This document shows, piece by piece, positions 5,472-12,892 of a stretch of DNA of 64,000 nt. The notes under the pieces are model-generated. The model worked only from the letters and a program-made list of their open reading frames with translations, searched no databases and was not told the DNA's origin. Position numbers and translations under genes: made by a program. The stretch lies in the IMG/VR virus record IMGVR_UViG_3300036770_007999, positions 1 to 64,000 of that record; one strand, 5' to 3'. The first letter of the stretch is position 1. Every line of letters begins with the position of its first letter. Source of the stretch: a virus.

Positions 5472-6635
5472 ATGAGCATGGATCATGCCATGATCACCAG
5501 CGAGATCGATCTCGCTGGTTTTTACGTGGTGGCTGGCAAGAAATACTACAACAAACTGGAGGCCTATCGTGCTGCCTTGCCCCAGGGTTGGTGGCCGCAC
5601 TGGAACTTCAACGAAGATTATTTCAGCCAACTGGATTGGACGCAAGAGCCACAGGAATCTCTGTGGGAGTGCTATGCCATGCGTGCTCGGGATCTGCGGA
5701 GCCGATACGACCATGTGCAACTGAACTTCACTGGTGGCAGTGACAGTGACAACATAGCCAGAGTATTTTTCGACCACAATATCGTACTGGATTCACTGGT
5801 GCACTGGGACTATTCTGGCTACACCAACCGGCGTGATTATGCGCAGGACACTGCCAATCTGGCCAACGAGACCACGTTGGCAGTGAAACCTCGCATCCAA
5901 GAATATCAGTCACGCTACGACCTGTCCCGGACCGAGGTCAGGCTCGATGACATGATGGCCAAAAACTACGAGTTCTGGCAGCACCAAAGCCGAGACCCAT
6001 ACACAACCAACTATTACCTGCCCGTGATGCCGGCCAAAGAACGTGCGCATGAACTGACACCCACTGCATTGCGTCATCGCAAAGTGGTCAAGATATCGGG
6101 ACTAGACAAACCGTGTGTGGTGCGGCGTGATGGAAGATTCTACTTCCGGTTCACAGACACAGTGGTTCACAACAACATGCTGTACACCAAGTTAGGCGAC
6201 AACGATCTCGAAAAAGACGAATGCTTCTATTGGCATCCGCATGCGGCCAAACTGTTGGTGAAACAGGGTCATGAGGTCAAGAAGTGGTTCAAGGCACGAC
6301 CGCACCTGCTGTGGATCCTGGACAGCCTGGACCACGATCCTGACGCCAATGAACTTTATCAAGAGATGGTGAAAACCATCGTGTACCCGTACTGGAGCAG
6401 CGATTGTTGGCAGTGGGCCAAACCCAAGACCAATGTTGATCACAAAGGATTTTACTGGTTCTATCAAGATCGCTCCACCTTGGCCTTCCGCAATTGGTAC
6501 GACATGGCCATTGGCTACAGCCAAGAAGTGCAGAGCATCTATGCACGCAGTCCTGTGGTCTCGAACTTCAAAAAAAACGGGCACTTCGCAGAATTGCCAG
6601 GAAACTACAGCAAATTCTATGATCTCGGTACCTGA
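5472..6635 (+). CDS. PP-loop ATP-pyrophosphatase-like protein
   Basis: The 387-residue protein contains HVQLNFTGGSDSDNI near residues 81-95. TGGSDS (87-92) fits the PP-loop (S/T-G-G-x-D-S) that grips ATP in asparagine synthetase-, thiouridylase- and NAD-synthetase-like enzymes. They adenylate a carboxylate, amide or base before ligation or sulphur transfer. The rest is rich in Trp and Tyr and not familiar. The ATG directly abuts the tctC stop codon, so the two are probably cotranslated. No glutaminase domain is present. A specific substrate cannot be assigned; ligation or modification of a sugar, peptide or tRNA base are all possible. Confidence 0.65.
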   Translation: MSMDHAMITSEIDLAGFYVVAGKKYYNKLEAYRAALPQGWWPHWNFNEDYFSQLDWTQEPQESLWECYAMRARDLRSRYDHVQLNFTGGSDSDNIARVFFDHNIVLDSLVHWDYSGYTNRRDYAQDTANLANETTLAVKPRIQEYQSRYDLSRTEVRLDDMMAKNYEFWQHQSRDPYTTNYYLPVMPAKERAHELTPTALRHRKVVKISGLDKPCVVRRDGRFYFRFTDTVVHNNMLYTKLGDNDLEKDECFYWHPHAAKLLVKQGHEVKKWFKARPHLLWILDSLDHDPDANELYQEMVKTIVYPYWSSDCWQWAKPKTNVDHKGFYWFYQDRSTLAFRNWYDMAIGYSQEVQSIYARSPVVSNFKKNGHFAELPGNYSKFYDLGT

Positions 6636-6652
6636 GACTGCTACAAGCCAGG

Positions 6653-6681
6653 TTGACCGATAAATGCTAAACTGTTACAGT
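6653..6681 (+). promoter_or_regulatory. First of two tandem promoters before the MoxR gene
   Basis: The -35 TTGACC (6653-6658), 17-base spacer and -10 TACAGT (6676-6681) are preceded by ACAAGCCAGG. The same upstream decamer precedes the second promoter 68 bases downstream. Confidence 0.55.
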
Positions 6682-6720
6682 AGACGCATATAACAACATT
6701 CCAGCGTACAACAAGCCAGG

Positions 6721-6749
6721 TTGACCAGTAAATCATTATTTCATACAAT
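6721..6749 (+). promoter_or_regulatory. Second tandem promoter before the MoxR gene
   Basis: The -35 TTGACC (6721-6726), 17-base spacer and -10 TACAAT (6744-6749) lie inside AACAAGCCAGGTTGACCAG. The sequence closely matches the promoter at 9358-9386, including the AATAATTAC that follows the -10 start. The A+T-rich leader ends with AAAGGA before ATG6785. Confidence 0.72.
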
Positions 6750-6784
6750 AATTACTCATTGATATATTTTAAAGGAATAGCCCT

Positions 6785-7876
6785 ATGTCCCATGAGTCAC
6801 GCACTGTAACCGCGGTTGGTGCCCGCCGAGCCGTAATGAAATGCTTCGCTAAGAAGCGTCCCATGTTCCTGTGGGGCCCTCCCGGCATCGGCAAAAGTGA
6901 AGTGGTAGCCCAGATCACCGAAGACCTAGGTGGATTCATGATCGATCTGCGTCTAGGCCAGATGGATCCCACAGACATCCGCGGTATCCCGTTTTTCAAC
7001 AAAGAACTGGGCAAAATGGACTGGGCTCCTCCTATCGACTTGCCCGATGCGGAACTGGCCAGCCAGTACCCCATCGTGGTATTGTTCATGGACGAGATGA
7101 ACTCGGCAGCCCCGGCGGTACAGGCAGCAGCCTATCAATTGGTGCTTAACCGACGTATCGGCAAATATGTTTTGCCGGACAATGTGGTCATGGTGGCCGC
7201 TGGCAATCGTGAATCGGACAAAGGTGTGACCTATCGCATGCCAACGCCCTTGGCCAATCGTTTCGTCCACGTAGAAATGCGTGCAGATTTTGCTGTATGG
7301 CAGGACTGGGCCGTGACCAATGGTATCCACAAAGATGTGGTGGGTTATCTTTCGTTCGCCAAGCAGGATCTCTATGATTTTGATGCCAAGAGTTCAAGCC
7401 GTGCATTCGCCACACCACGTTCATGGTGCTTCGTGAGTGAACTGTTGGAAGATGAGGATCTTGACGATGTCACGGCCACCGATCTTATCGCTGGCACCAT
7501 CGGAGAGGGTCTGGCAGTGAAGTTCCAGGCGCATCGTAGGATCTCGGGTAAGTTACCGAAACCCGAAGATATCCTGAGCGGCAAAGAAAAAGAACTGCAA
7601 GTCAAAGAAGTTTCGGCCATGTATTCGTTGGTAATCAGTCTGTGCTATGAACTCAAAGATGCCTTAGAAGTGCGCAAGGTGGATCAAAAAGAATTCCATG
7701 CCATGGCAGACAACTTCTTCGGCTACATGATGAAGAACTTCGAGACTGAATTGGTTGTCATGGGTGCCAGGATCGCTCTGACCACCTACAATCTTCCGTT
7801 CCAGCCCACCAAACTCAAGAACTTTGACGAGTTCCACCAGCGGTACGGCAAGTACATCCTGCAGGCCAATTCGTAA
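6785..7876 (+). CDS. MoxR-type AAA+ ATPase
   Basis: The 363-residue protein has Walker A GPPGIGKS (31-38), Walker B VVLFMDE (98-104), a sensor-1-like AAGNR (138-142) and PTPLANRF (153-160) as in the MoxR clade. These ATPases are chaperone-like and act on VWA-domain partners to insert cofactors or assemble complexes. A VWA partner gene lies 1.5 kb downstream under a near-identical promoter, which supports a working pair. The C-terminal third is helical. AAAGGA (6771-6776) precedes the ATG, and tandem promoters drive the gene. The target complex in infection is unknown. Confidence 0.85.
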   Translation: MSHESRTVTAVGARRAVMKCFAKKRPMFLWGPPGIGKSEVVAQITEDLGGFMIDLRLGQMDPTDIRGIPFFNKELGKMDWAPPIDLPDAELASQYPIVVLFMDEMNSAAPAVQAAAYQLVLNRRIGKYVLPDNVVMVAAGNRESDKGVTYRMPTPLANRFVHVEMRADFAVWQDWAVTNGIHKDVVGYLSFAKQDLYDFDAKSSSRAFATPRSWCFVSELLEDEDLDDVTATDLIAGTIGEGLAVKFQAHRRISGKLPKPEDILSGKEKELQVKEVSAMYSLVISLCYELKDALEVRKVDQKEFHAMADNFFGYMMKNFETELVVMGARIALTTYNLPFQPTKLKNFDEFHQRYGKYILQANS

Positions 7877-7886
7877 ACTGTCAACA

Positions 7887-7936
7887 GGGCGGAATCCCAC
7901 GCGCGAGCGGACATAGGGCTATGTCGGATTCCGCCC
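7887..7936 (+). promoter_or_regulatory. Hairpin that buries the start codon of the next gene
   Basis: GGGCGGAATCC (7887-7897) is the exact complement of GGATTCCGCCC (7926-7936). Inside it a second stem, GACATA (7910-7915) with TATGTC (7920-7925), covers the ATG at 7921-7923. There is no T-run, so a plain terminator is unlikely. It may limit translation of the small gene or mark the 3' end of the MoxR message. Confidence 0.5.
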
Positions 7937-8160
7937 TCCCCACTGCCAGGGTCCGGATCGAATTTCGGCCCTACAGCCACGGTGAAGTTCATGATCTGCT
8001 GAGAGAGGTCGCCTTGGATTTCGGACCGCCTGGTGATCGTCGCCGATGGCGATTCGAAACTGCCCAGACTCCAGATACCCAGGTCAATGCATGGATCATA
8101 GACTTCGTTTTTCCAGACGCTCACGATGCCATGATATTTGCACTCAAGTATCAGCGGTAA
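7921..8160 (+). CDS. Small phage protein, 79 residues
   Basis: The frame contains RVRIEFRPYSHGEVHDLLRE near residues 10-29 and ends IDFVFPDAHDAMIFALKYQR, suggesting an alpha/beta fold of about 75 residues. The C-terminal pattern, Phe-x-Asp-x-His-Asp-Ala then KY, looks conserved in style with other T4-like phage small proteins, but I cannot name a family. The assigned ATG lies in a strong hairpin and lacks a clear Shine-Dalgarno. The stop at 8158-8160 directly meets the end of the opposite-strand gene, leaving no space for a terminator. Confidence 0.55.
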   Translation: MSDSALPTARVRIEFRPYSHGEVHDLLREVALDFGPPGDRRRWRFETAQTPDTQVNAWIIDFVFPDAHDAMIFALKYQR

Positions 8161-9339
8161 TCATTCCAATAGCAATCTTTTTACCGATGCCAGATCCGGA
8201 TGCAGGGGTCTTTGTCTTCCGTCCACTCTGCCATTGTTCCAGATCCGGATACAGGTATCAAAGTTATCAATCATTTCGTCTACTATGATTTTTCTAAATG
8301 CACCAAAGAAATGAGCCTTGTTGTGTTCTAAGACCGGTAGCATCTCCTGTTGAACACGCATAAGTTCATTCTTATTCAGTGTAGAAAACCGCGTGAGTTC
8401 TTGGACGATAGCATCTAGTCTTTGATCCGGACATTGTATATCATCATATCCTTCGTCGATCCAACGATCGAAAGTTTGGAATCCATAACCGCGTAGATAA
8501 GCAAGATTGCCCGGTGCCGCTGCCAATATGAAAGGCCGTTTGGCTACTATGGGCTTGAACACTTTCTCAGTGAGATGCAGTTTGGGTTCAAGAAACACCG
8601 TTTCGGTCACGAGGTGCCAAAGGCTACTCTGCCACATGCGATATTCCTGGTGTCCAAATCTTGCGCTGAGAGCGCCATTGATCGGAACATTATCCAACAC
8701 CCAGGGTAAAGTTACCAATGTGTCTTGATGTTTGTGCAATATTTTTTTGCTCTGCTCCGAGAGTTCTGTACCAGGGTCGTTTAGCTCTGCCTGCAGTCGC
8801 TCAGGAGTAACATGAAAACTGATTGATGCATTTTGTGTGACTCCTGCGTCAATAAGGCGTGCCAGCAAGGCAACCCGATAAGATCGTTTGTCGAAAACAT
8901 GATTCAAACACAGCAATGCTGTTTTTATAGGCCATTGCTGATGTATATATTGTGCATCGTGATACCAGTCCAAGGCCGCAAAACCATGATAAAAGAAATA
9001 CCAATCCAGTAATTTTCTATCTCGACAGACTTTTTTCTTCAGTTCTGAATGTTCGCTGTTGGCAAGAATCCTGACAATTTTAGTGCTCCATGCAACTCTA
9101 TAATTGTCGTAGATACCAAAATCATCTGACCATATAGGTTCTTGATCATAATGGAACAAAACATTGTGTTCTTGTTGTGGCCTAATGGGGTGGAATTCAC
9201 CTCCATTGCTGAGACGCTGTTTTGTACCAAACGGATAATAATAATGACAGTCTAAGCCAATGGGATCTAGCAAATTGGCGTACAGCACCCAGTAGAGGTT
9301 TTCAATAGAAATCACGACTGTATGTATTCCATATTTCAT
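8161..9339 (-). CDS. 'TEK' family glycosyltransferase-like protein (copy 1)
   Basis: The 392-residue protein belongs to a family with five copies in this window. Shared blocks are FHYDQEP near residues 62-68, FFYHGFAALDW near 114-124, and the C-terminal HLTEKVFKPIVAKRPFIL followed by LRGYGFQTFDRWIDEGYDD. The TEK-x-x-K-P...PF pattern resembles the nucleotide-sugar-binding C-terminal region of GT-B enzymes such as fucosyltransferases. That makes a glycosyltransferase likely, but donor and acceptor are unknown. It is the only minus-strand gene in the left 14 kb and separates the MoxR and VWA genes. Its closest relative by eye is the gene at 16706-17809. Base composition is more A+T-rich than the flanking genes, which suggests an inserted gene. 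Confidence 0.6.
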   Translation of the reverse strand: MKYGIHTVVISIENLYWVLYANLLDPIGLDCHYYYPFGTKQRLSNGGEFHPIRPQQEHNVLFHYDQEPIWSDDFGIYDNYRVAWSTKIVRILANSEHSELKKKVCRDRKLLDWYFFYHGFAALDWYHDAQYIHQQWPIKTALLCLNHVFDKRSYRVALLARLIDAGVTQNASISFHVTPERLQAELNDPGTELSEQSKKILHKHQDTLVTLPWVLDNVPINGALSARFGHQEYRMWQSSLWHLVTETVFLEPKLHLTEKVFKPIVAKRPFILAAAPGNLAYLRGYGFQTFDRWIDEGYDDIQCPDQRLDAIVQELTRFSTLNKNELMRVQQEMLPVLEHNKAHFFGAFRKIIVDEMIDNFDTCIRIWNNGRVDGRQRPLHPDLASVKRLLLE

Positions 9340-9357
9340 TCAAATAAAAGTTCTCGG

Positions 9358-9386
9358 TTGACCAGAAAATCCCAATATCGTATAAT
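9358..9386 (+). promoter_or_regulatory. Promoter for the VWA/metallopeptidase-like gene
   Basis: The -35 TTGACC (9358-9363), 17-base spacer and perfect -10 TATAAT (9381-9386) are followed by AATTAC and then AGGAGAG before ATG9409. The context GGTTGACCAGAAAATC matches the promoter at 6721-6749 closely. Confidence 0.82.
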
Positions 9387-9408
9387 AATTACAATATAGG
9401 AGAGATCA

Positions 9409-10686
9409 ATGACCACAGCCACAGCAGATACCACTAACAAAGACGACGCCAAACGCTTTGCCAACCTGATAGGTCCTATGGATGCTAAAGTGGATCGCGA
9501 AGTGCGTGAGATGTTGGTGACAGCCCGGGTGGGCATGTTGCTCCGGGCTTCGTTTTTTGGCAACCTGGCCACCCGACTCAAACTGATCAATGCCGATGAG
9601 TGGTGCGCCACTGCTGCCACCGACGGTAGGAACTTCTATTACAACAGCCGCTTCATCAAGATGCTGAAGCCCAAAGAGATCGAGTTCTTGTTTGGCCACG
9701 AAGTGCTTCATTGTGTGTACGATCACTTTGGTCGGCGCGGTGATCGTGATCCTCAGTTATGGAATATCGCCAATGATTTCTGTGTTAACGGCGATCTCAA
9801 GAAACATCGTGTTGGTGAGTTCATCACTTCAGTACCATGCCTGTATGATCAAAAGTACGAAGGCAAATCGTCAGAAGAGATCTATGATATCCTGTACGAG
9901 AATGCTGAAAAGATCTCCATAGACGATCTCATCGATCGTGTGCTAGATGAGCACATGGATGGCAACGAAGAAAAAGGCGGTGCCGGTAAAAAAGACGGTG
10001 AAGGCCAAGGTCGACCACGGCTCAGTGAAGAAGAAAAGGCCAAGATCCGCGATGAGATCAAAGAAGCCATGCTCAGTGCGGCACAGACCTGTGACGCGGG
10101 CAACCTGCCAGCAGGCATCAAACGCCTGATACAGAATCTTACAGAGCCCAAAATGAACTGGCGCGAACTGCTCCGGATGCAGTTGGAGAGCACCATCAAG
10201 AGTGATTACACTTTTGCCCGGCTCAGCCGCAAAGGCTGGCATCATGAGGCAATCCTGCCCGGCATGCGCACCACTGATGCCATCGACATCGCCATCGGCA
10301 TCGACATGTCGGGTTCGATCTCTGATCAGCAAGGACGAGATTTCCTGGCTGAAGTGCAGGGCATCATGGAAGCATTTGATTCATATCGTATCCATGTATT
10401 ATGCTTCGATACGGAAATCTACAATCCGCGCCAGTATGATTCAGACAATCTGGAAGACATCACAGACTATGAATTGGCTGGTGGCGGCGGTACTGACTTT
10501 GAATGTGTGTTCAATTATCTCAAAGACAATGACATTGAGCCCAAAAAACTTGTGATGTTTACGGATGGTTATCCTTTCGGCTCCTGGGGTGATGAAAACT
10601 ATGCGGATACCGTATGGATCATTCATGGCAATCCCAACCCAGATCCACCGTTTGGTGTGTGGGCCAAGTACGGCAACACCGACTAA
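9409..10686 (+). CDS. VWA-domain protein with metallopeptidase-like HExxH (DUF2201-like), MoxR partner
   Basis: The 425-residue protein has an N-terminal helical domain with HEVLH (97-101) followed by His106, a zincin-like signature. An acidic linker rich in Glu, Lys and Gly follows at about 180-225. A C-terminal von Willebrand A domain carries the metal-ion-dependent adhesion motif DMSGS (299-303) and a later TDG. This domain order matches the DUF2201 putative metallopeptidase/VWA-like family, which often pairs with MoxR ATPases. The pair may remodel or proteolyse a host or phage complex; the target is unknown. AGGAGAG gives a strong ribosome-binding site. A rho-independent terminator follows. 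Confidence 0.8.
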   Translation: MTTATADTTNKDDAKRFANLIGPMDAKVDREVREMLVTARVGMLLRASFFGNLATRLKLINADEWCATAATDGRNFYYNSRFIKMLKPKEIEFLFGHEVLHCVYDHFGRRGDRDPQLWNIANDFCVNGDLKKHRVGEFITSVPCLYDQKYEGKSSEEIYDILYENAEKISIDDLIDRVLDEHMDGNEEKGGAGKKDGEGQGRPRLSEEEKAKIRDEIKEAMLSAAQTCDAGNLPAGIKRLIQNLTEPKMNWRELLRMQLESTIKSDYTFARLSRKGWHHEAILPGMRTTDAIDIAIGIDMSGSISDQQGRDFLAEVQGIMEAFDSYRIHVLCFDTEIYNPRQYDSDNLEDITDYELAGGGGTDFECVFNYLKDNDIEPKKLVMFTDGYPFGSWGDENYADTVWIIHGNPNPDPPFGVWAKYGNTD

Positions 10687-10704
10687 TCTTGCCAGAATCA
10701 CCAA

Positions 10705-10738
10705 AAACCCTGCTGATTTCCGTAGGCAGGGTTTTTTT
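10705..10738 (+). terminator. Rho-independent terminator after the VWA gene
   Basis: The stem AAACCCTGC (10705-10713) pairs with GCAGGGTTT (10726-10734). A run of seven T (10732-10738) closes it. Confidence 0.88.
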
Positions 10739-10755
10739 GTGGCGTAAATATCTGC

Positions 10756-10962
10756 ATGGAGAATGAACCCACACAACTATCGATCACTGATCTAGCAGTG
10801 CTTAAAAACATCATCGATCTGGCCTGCAGCCGAGGTGCGTTTCGTGCGCCGGAGATGAAGGCCGTGGGCGAAGTGTATGACAAACTCTCCGCCTTTCTAG
10901 ACACAGTGATCAAACAGGCCGAAGCAGAGATGCAGGCAGGCCAACAAGGAGACCAAAAATGA
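10756..10962 (+). CDS. Small acidic helical phage protein, 68 residues
   Basis: The protein reads MENEPTQLSITDLAVLKNII, then a Cys-Ser-Arg-Gly turn, RAPEMKAVGEVYDKLSAFLD, and an acidic, Gln-rich tail. It looks like two or three amphipathic helices. I believe similar small proteins occur in T4-like marine phages next to the same neighbours, but that is memory, not a search. Its stop overlaps the next start (ATGA at 10959-10962). The function is unknown. Confidence 0.6.
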   Translation: MENEPTQLSITDLAVLKNIIDLACSRGAFRAPEMKAVGEVYDKLSAFLDTVIKQAEAEMQAGQQGDQK

Positions 10963-11645
10963 TCAAACATATCGGAAAACACGGCGACCGTAGGGTAGCC
11001 ATCGTGTTCAGAGAAGTACCAGGTGAAGACCATATGTGCCTGGTAGTATATCCGGACGTATTGCCCGTGGCCATGCATGACAGCATGATGAAAGTGATCG
11101 AATCCGAGCCGGGCCAAACAGCCGAGAATCTCGGCGATGCCCTGTTCCGCAGCCTGTTCAATGACGGCAGGCCCATGTTGCAGACCCTGCATGCAGAAGG
11201 CATGATCAAGAAAGTGCAAACCAAACAGGTCACGGTCACACCCACGGCCACCAGCCATGTGAATCTTGAAGAGATGAACAACATCATCCGCAAGATGAAA
11301 CTGGGTGAGGATGCCATTCGCGAGATGGCGGATCTCGATGCCAATCGCGGCATGACTGGCCGTGTGCGCCAGAAAGATGACTTTGGTCGCGAAGTAGGTG
11401 CGCCCAATGAGTTCGTGCGTGGTGCCAGCGTGGCTGGCAGTGATGCCGCGCGTGCCTTGGACGATGTGGCTATCGCGCAGGATCTGCAGACCCAGGCACA
11501 GCGCATGGCGGCAGAAGCACGGTCATTGTTGGCCGAGAGCGAGAGGCTCATGAAAGAAGCAGCGGTACTCAGCGGTGAACCCACGGCCAAACCTGCTGCC
11601 AAAGCGGGACGGGCCAAAAAGGTCCGGGCCGCCGATGCTGCTTAA
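10959..11645 (+). CDS. Conserved-type T4-like phage protein with C-terminal coiled coil
   Basis: The 228-residue protein opens MIKHIGKHGDRRVAIVFREV, with a compact alpha/beta N-terminal part of about 90 residues (VPGEDHMCLVVYPD...), a middle part with short helices, and a C-terminal Ala-, Glu- and Arg-rich stretch (about 165-200) that looks like a coiled coil, followed by a Lys/Ala tail. I do not know a function. The gene overlaps the small gene before it by 4 bases and the one after it by 11 bases, so the three form a translationally coupled set. GGAG lies just before the start. Confidence 0.65.
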   Translation: MIKHIGKHGDRRVAIVFREVPGEDHMCLVVYPDVLPVAMHDSMMKVIESEPGQTAENLGDALFRSLFNDGRPMLQTLHAEGMIKKVQTKQVTVTPTATSHVNLEEMNNIIRKMKLGEDAIREMADLDANRGMTGRVRQKDDFGREVGAPNEFVRGASVAGSDAARALDDVAIAQDLQTQAQRMAAEARSLLAESERLMKEAAVLSGEPTAKPAAKAGRAKKVRAADAA

Positions 11646-11934
11646 CGACGATTTCCTGGCAGGGTGGGAGGACATAGTCAACGGTGTTGACAAAGATCAT
11701 TGTCCGATCACCTGTGTGAAAAAAGTGGTGTTCCGTACCCGGCAGGGACAAAAGACCATCAACTTGCGCAATCTCCGTCGACAGGGCATCGATGATGACA
11801 GCATTGAACAGGCCGTGAGTTCGTTCATCGAGGACAATGAAAAAATCATCAAGAGCATGGAACTGGTACTGGACGTGGAAGCAGTGGCTGAGATCGTACA
11901 GCCAGAAACTGACAAACTCCTGAAAGGCATGTGA
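11635..11934 (+). CDS. Small phage protein, 99 residues
   Basis: The start at 11635 (MLLNDDFLAG) is preferred over upstream in-frame codons because it gives a short overlap with the preceding gene, the usual arrangement here. The protein carries CPITCVKKVVFRTRQGQKTI, a basic strand pair, then helical INLRNLRRQGIDDDSIEQAV and a C-terminal VQPETDKLLKGM. The two Cys near residues 23 and 26 could bind metal but are not a full zinc site. The function is unknown. It overlaps thyX by one base. Confidence 0.6.
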   Translation: MLLNDDFLAGWEDIVNGVDKDHCPITCVKKVVFRTRQGQKTINLRNLRRQGIDDDSIEQAVSSFIEDNEKIIKSMELVLDVEAVAEIVQPETDKLLKGM

Positions 11935-12617
11935 TGCATGTTCGCTTGGTATCCTATTCAAGACCCACAGAGGAATTTGCCGAACACGGTATCACAGATG
12001 CGCAGGAACTCATCGCGTATTGCGCCCGTGTCAGCAACCCATCGAACCAATTCAACACAGAGACATCAGAGAAGCTTATCCGATATCTTATCAAACACGC
12101 ACACTGGAGTCCCTTGGAAATGGTGTCTGCTTGCCTGGAGATCACTACCACGAGAGACATCGCGAGACAGATCCTCCGGCACAGAAGTTTCTCATTCCAA
12201 GAGTTCTCACAGCGATATGCTGACCCAGTGCGAGACCTTGAGTTTGAAACACGACCAGCACGTCTGCAGGACACCACCAACAGACAGAACAGCACGGAAC
12301 TGGATCTCCGAGATCCCGATCAACGAGAACTGGCACGTTTATGGATGGAAAAACAACAGGCTGTCATTGGAGCCGCTACAGAAGCCTATATCTGGGCTGT
12401 CACTAACGGCATAGCCAAAGAGCAGGCGCGGGCGGTGTTGCCCGAAGGAAACACCCAGAGCAGGCTCTACATGAATGGCACCTTGCGATCATGGGTGCAT
12501 TTCATTGAGCTCAGGAGTGCCAATGGTACGCAACAAGAACATCAAGCCGTGGCTCGAGCCTGCGCAGAAGTCATAGCCACAGTGTTTCCCATGGCTGCCG
12601 AATTCGTCGGCCAATAG
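11934..12617 (+). CDS. thyX: Flavin-dependent thymidylate synthase ThyX
   Basis: The 227-residue protein carries the ThyX signature RHRSFSFQEFSQRY (82-95), matching RHRxxSxxxxSxRY, which binds FAD and dUMP. Later RAVLPEGNTQSR and MNGTLRSWVHFIELR fit the substrate-binding region. ThyX makes dTMP from dUMP using methylenetetrahydrofolate and reduced FAD, supplying thymidylate for phage DNA replication. Many T4-like phages of marine and freshwater bacteria carry it instead of the T4 td gene. The ATG overlaps the previous stop (TGATG); a GTG 3 bases upstream is less likely. The length is typical (about 210-250). Confidence 0.95.
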   Translation: MHVRLVSYSRPTEEFAEHGITDAQELIAYCARVSNPSNQFNTETSEKLIRYLIKHAHWSPLEMVSACLEITTTRDIARQILRHRSFSFQEFSQRYADPVRDLEFETRPARLQDTTNRQNSTELDLRDPDQRELARLWMEKQQAVIGAATEAYIWAVTNGIAKEQARAVLPEGNTQSRLYMNGTLRSWVHFIELRSANGTQQEHQAVARACAEVIATVFPMAAEFVGQ

Positions 12618-12629
12618 TCTCTTATCTGC

Positions 12630-12635
12630 TATAAT
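12630..12635 (+). promoter_or_regulatory. Extended -10 promoter with near-leaderless start
   Basis: TGCTATAAT (12627-12635) is a consensus extended -10. No good -35 is present 17 bases upstream. Transcription would start near 12642, essentially at ATG12641, so the message would have almost no leader. Confidence 0.45.
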
Positions 12636-12640
12636 ACAGC

Positions 12641-12892
12641 ATGAAGATCACGTTCCATACCTTTACCATGGGAGATGTGGAAGATCCTGACATCTATGCG
12701 GCCGAACCTATCTATCGATGGCAACAGACCGAGCAGGGAGTCTGGGCCATGGAACACGCACACGATCTCACTTATTATACCGGCACAGACCCGCACGGTT
12801 TTGGATATCTGATCAGCATAAGAGGCACCATAAATGATCCCAAACGCATCACGGAGTATTTCCTAAGATGGCCCAGACAAGAAAGGTACTAG
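12641..12892 (+). CDS. Small phage protein, 83 residues
   Basis: The protein starts MKITFHTFTMGDVEDPDIYA and contains YRWQQTEQGVWAMEHAHDLT. It ends with KRITEYFLRWPRQERY. The mixed strand pattern and Trp/His content suggest a compact beta-rich fold. I cannot assign a function. It has no clear Shine-Dalgarno sequence, which fits the near-leaderless promoter just upstream. It overlaps the epimerase gene by 25 bases. Confidence 0.6.
   Translation: MKITFHTFTMGDVEDPDIYAAEPIYRWQQTEQGVWAMEHAHDLTYYTGTDPHGFGYLISIRGTINDPKRITEYFLRWPRQERY

Noticed and set aside
9336-9620. A minus-strand gene over the VWA gene start
   Set aside because: It overlaps a strong promoter and a well-supported plus-strand frame.
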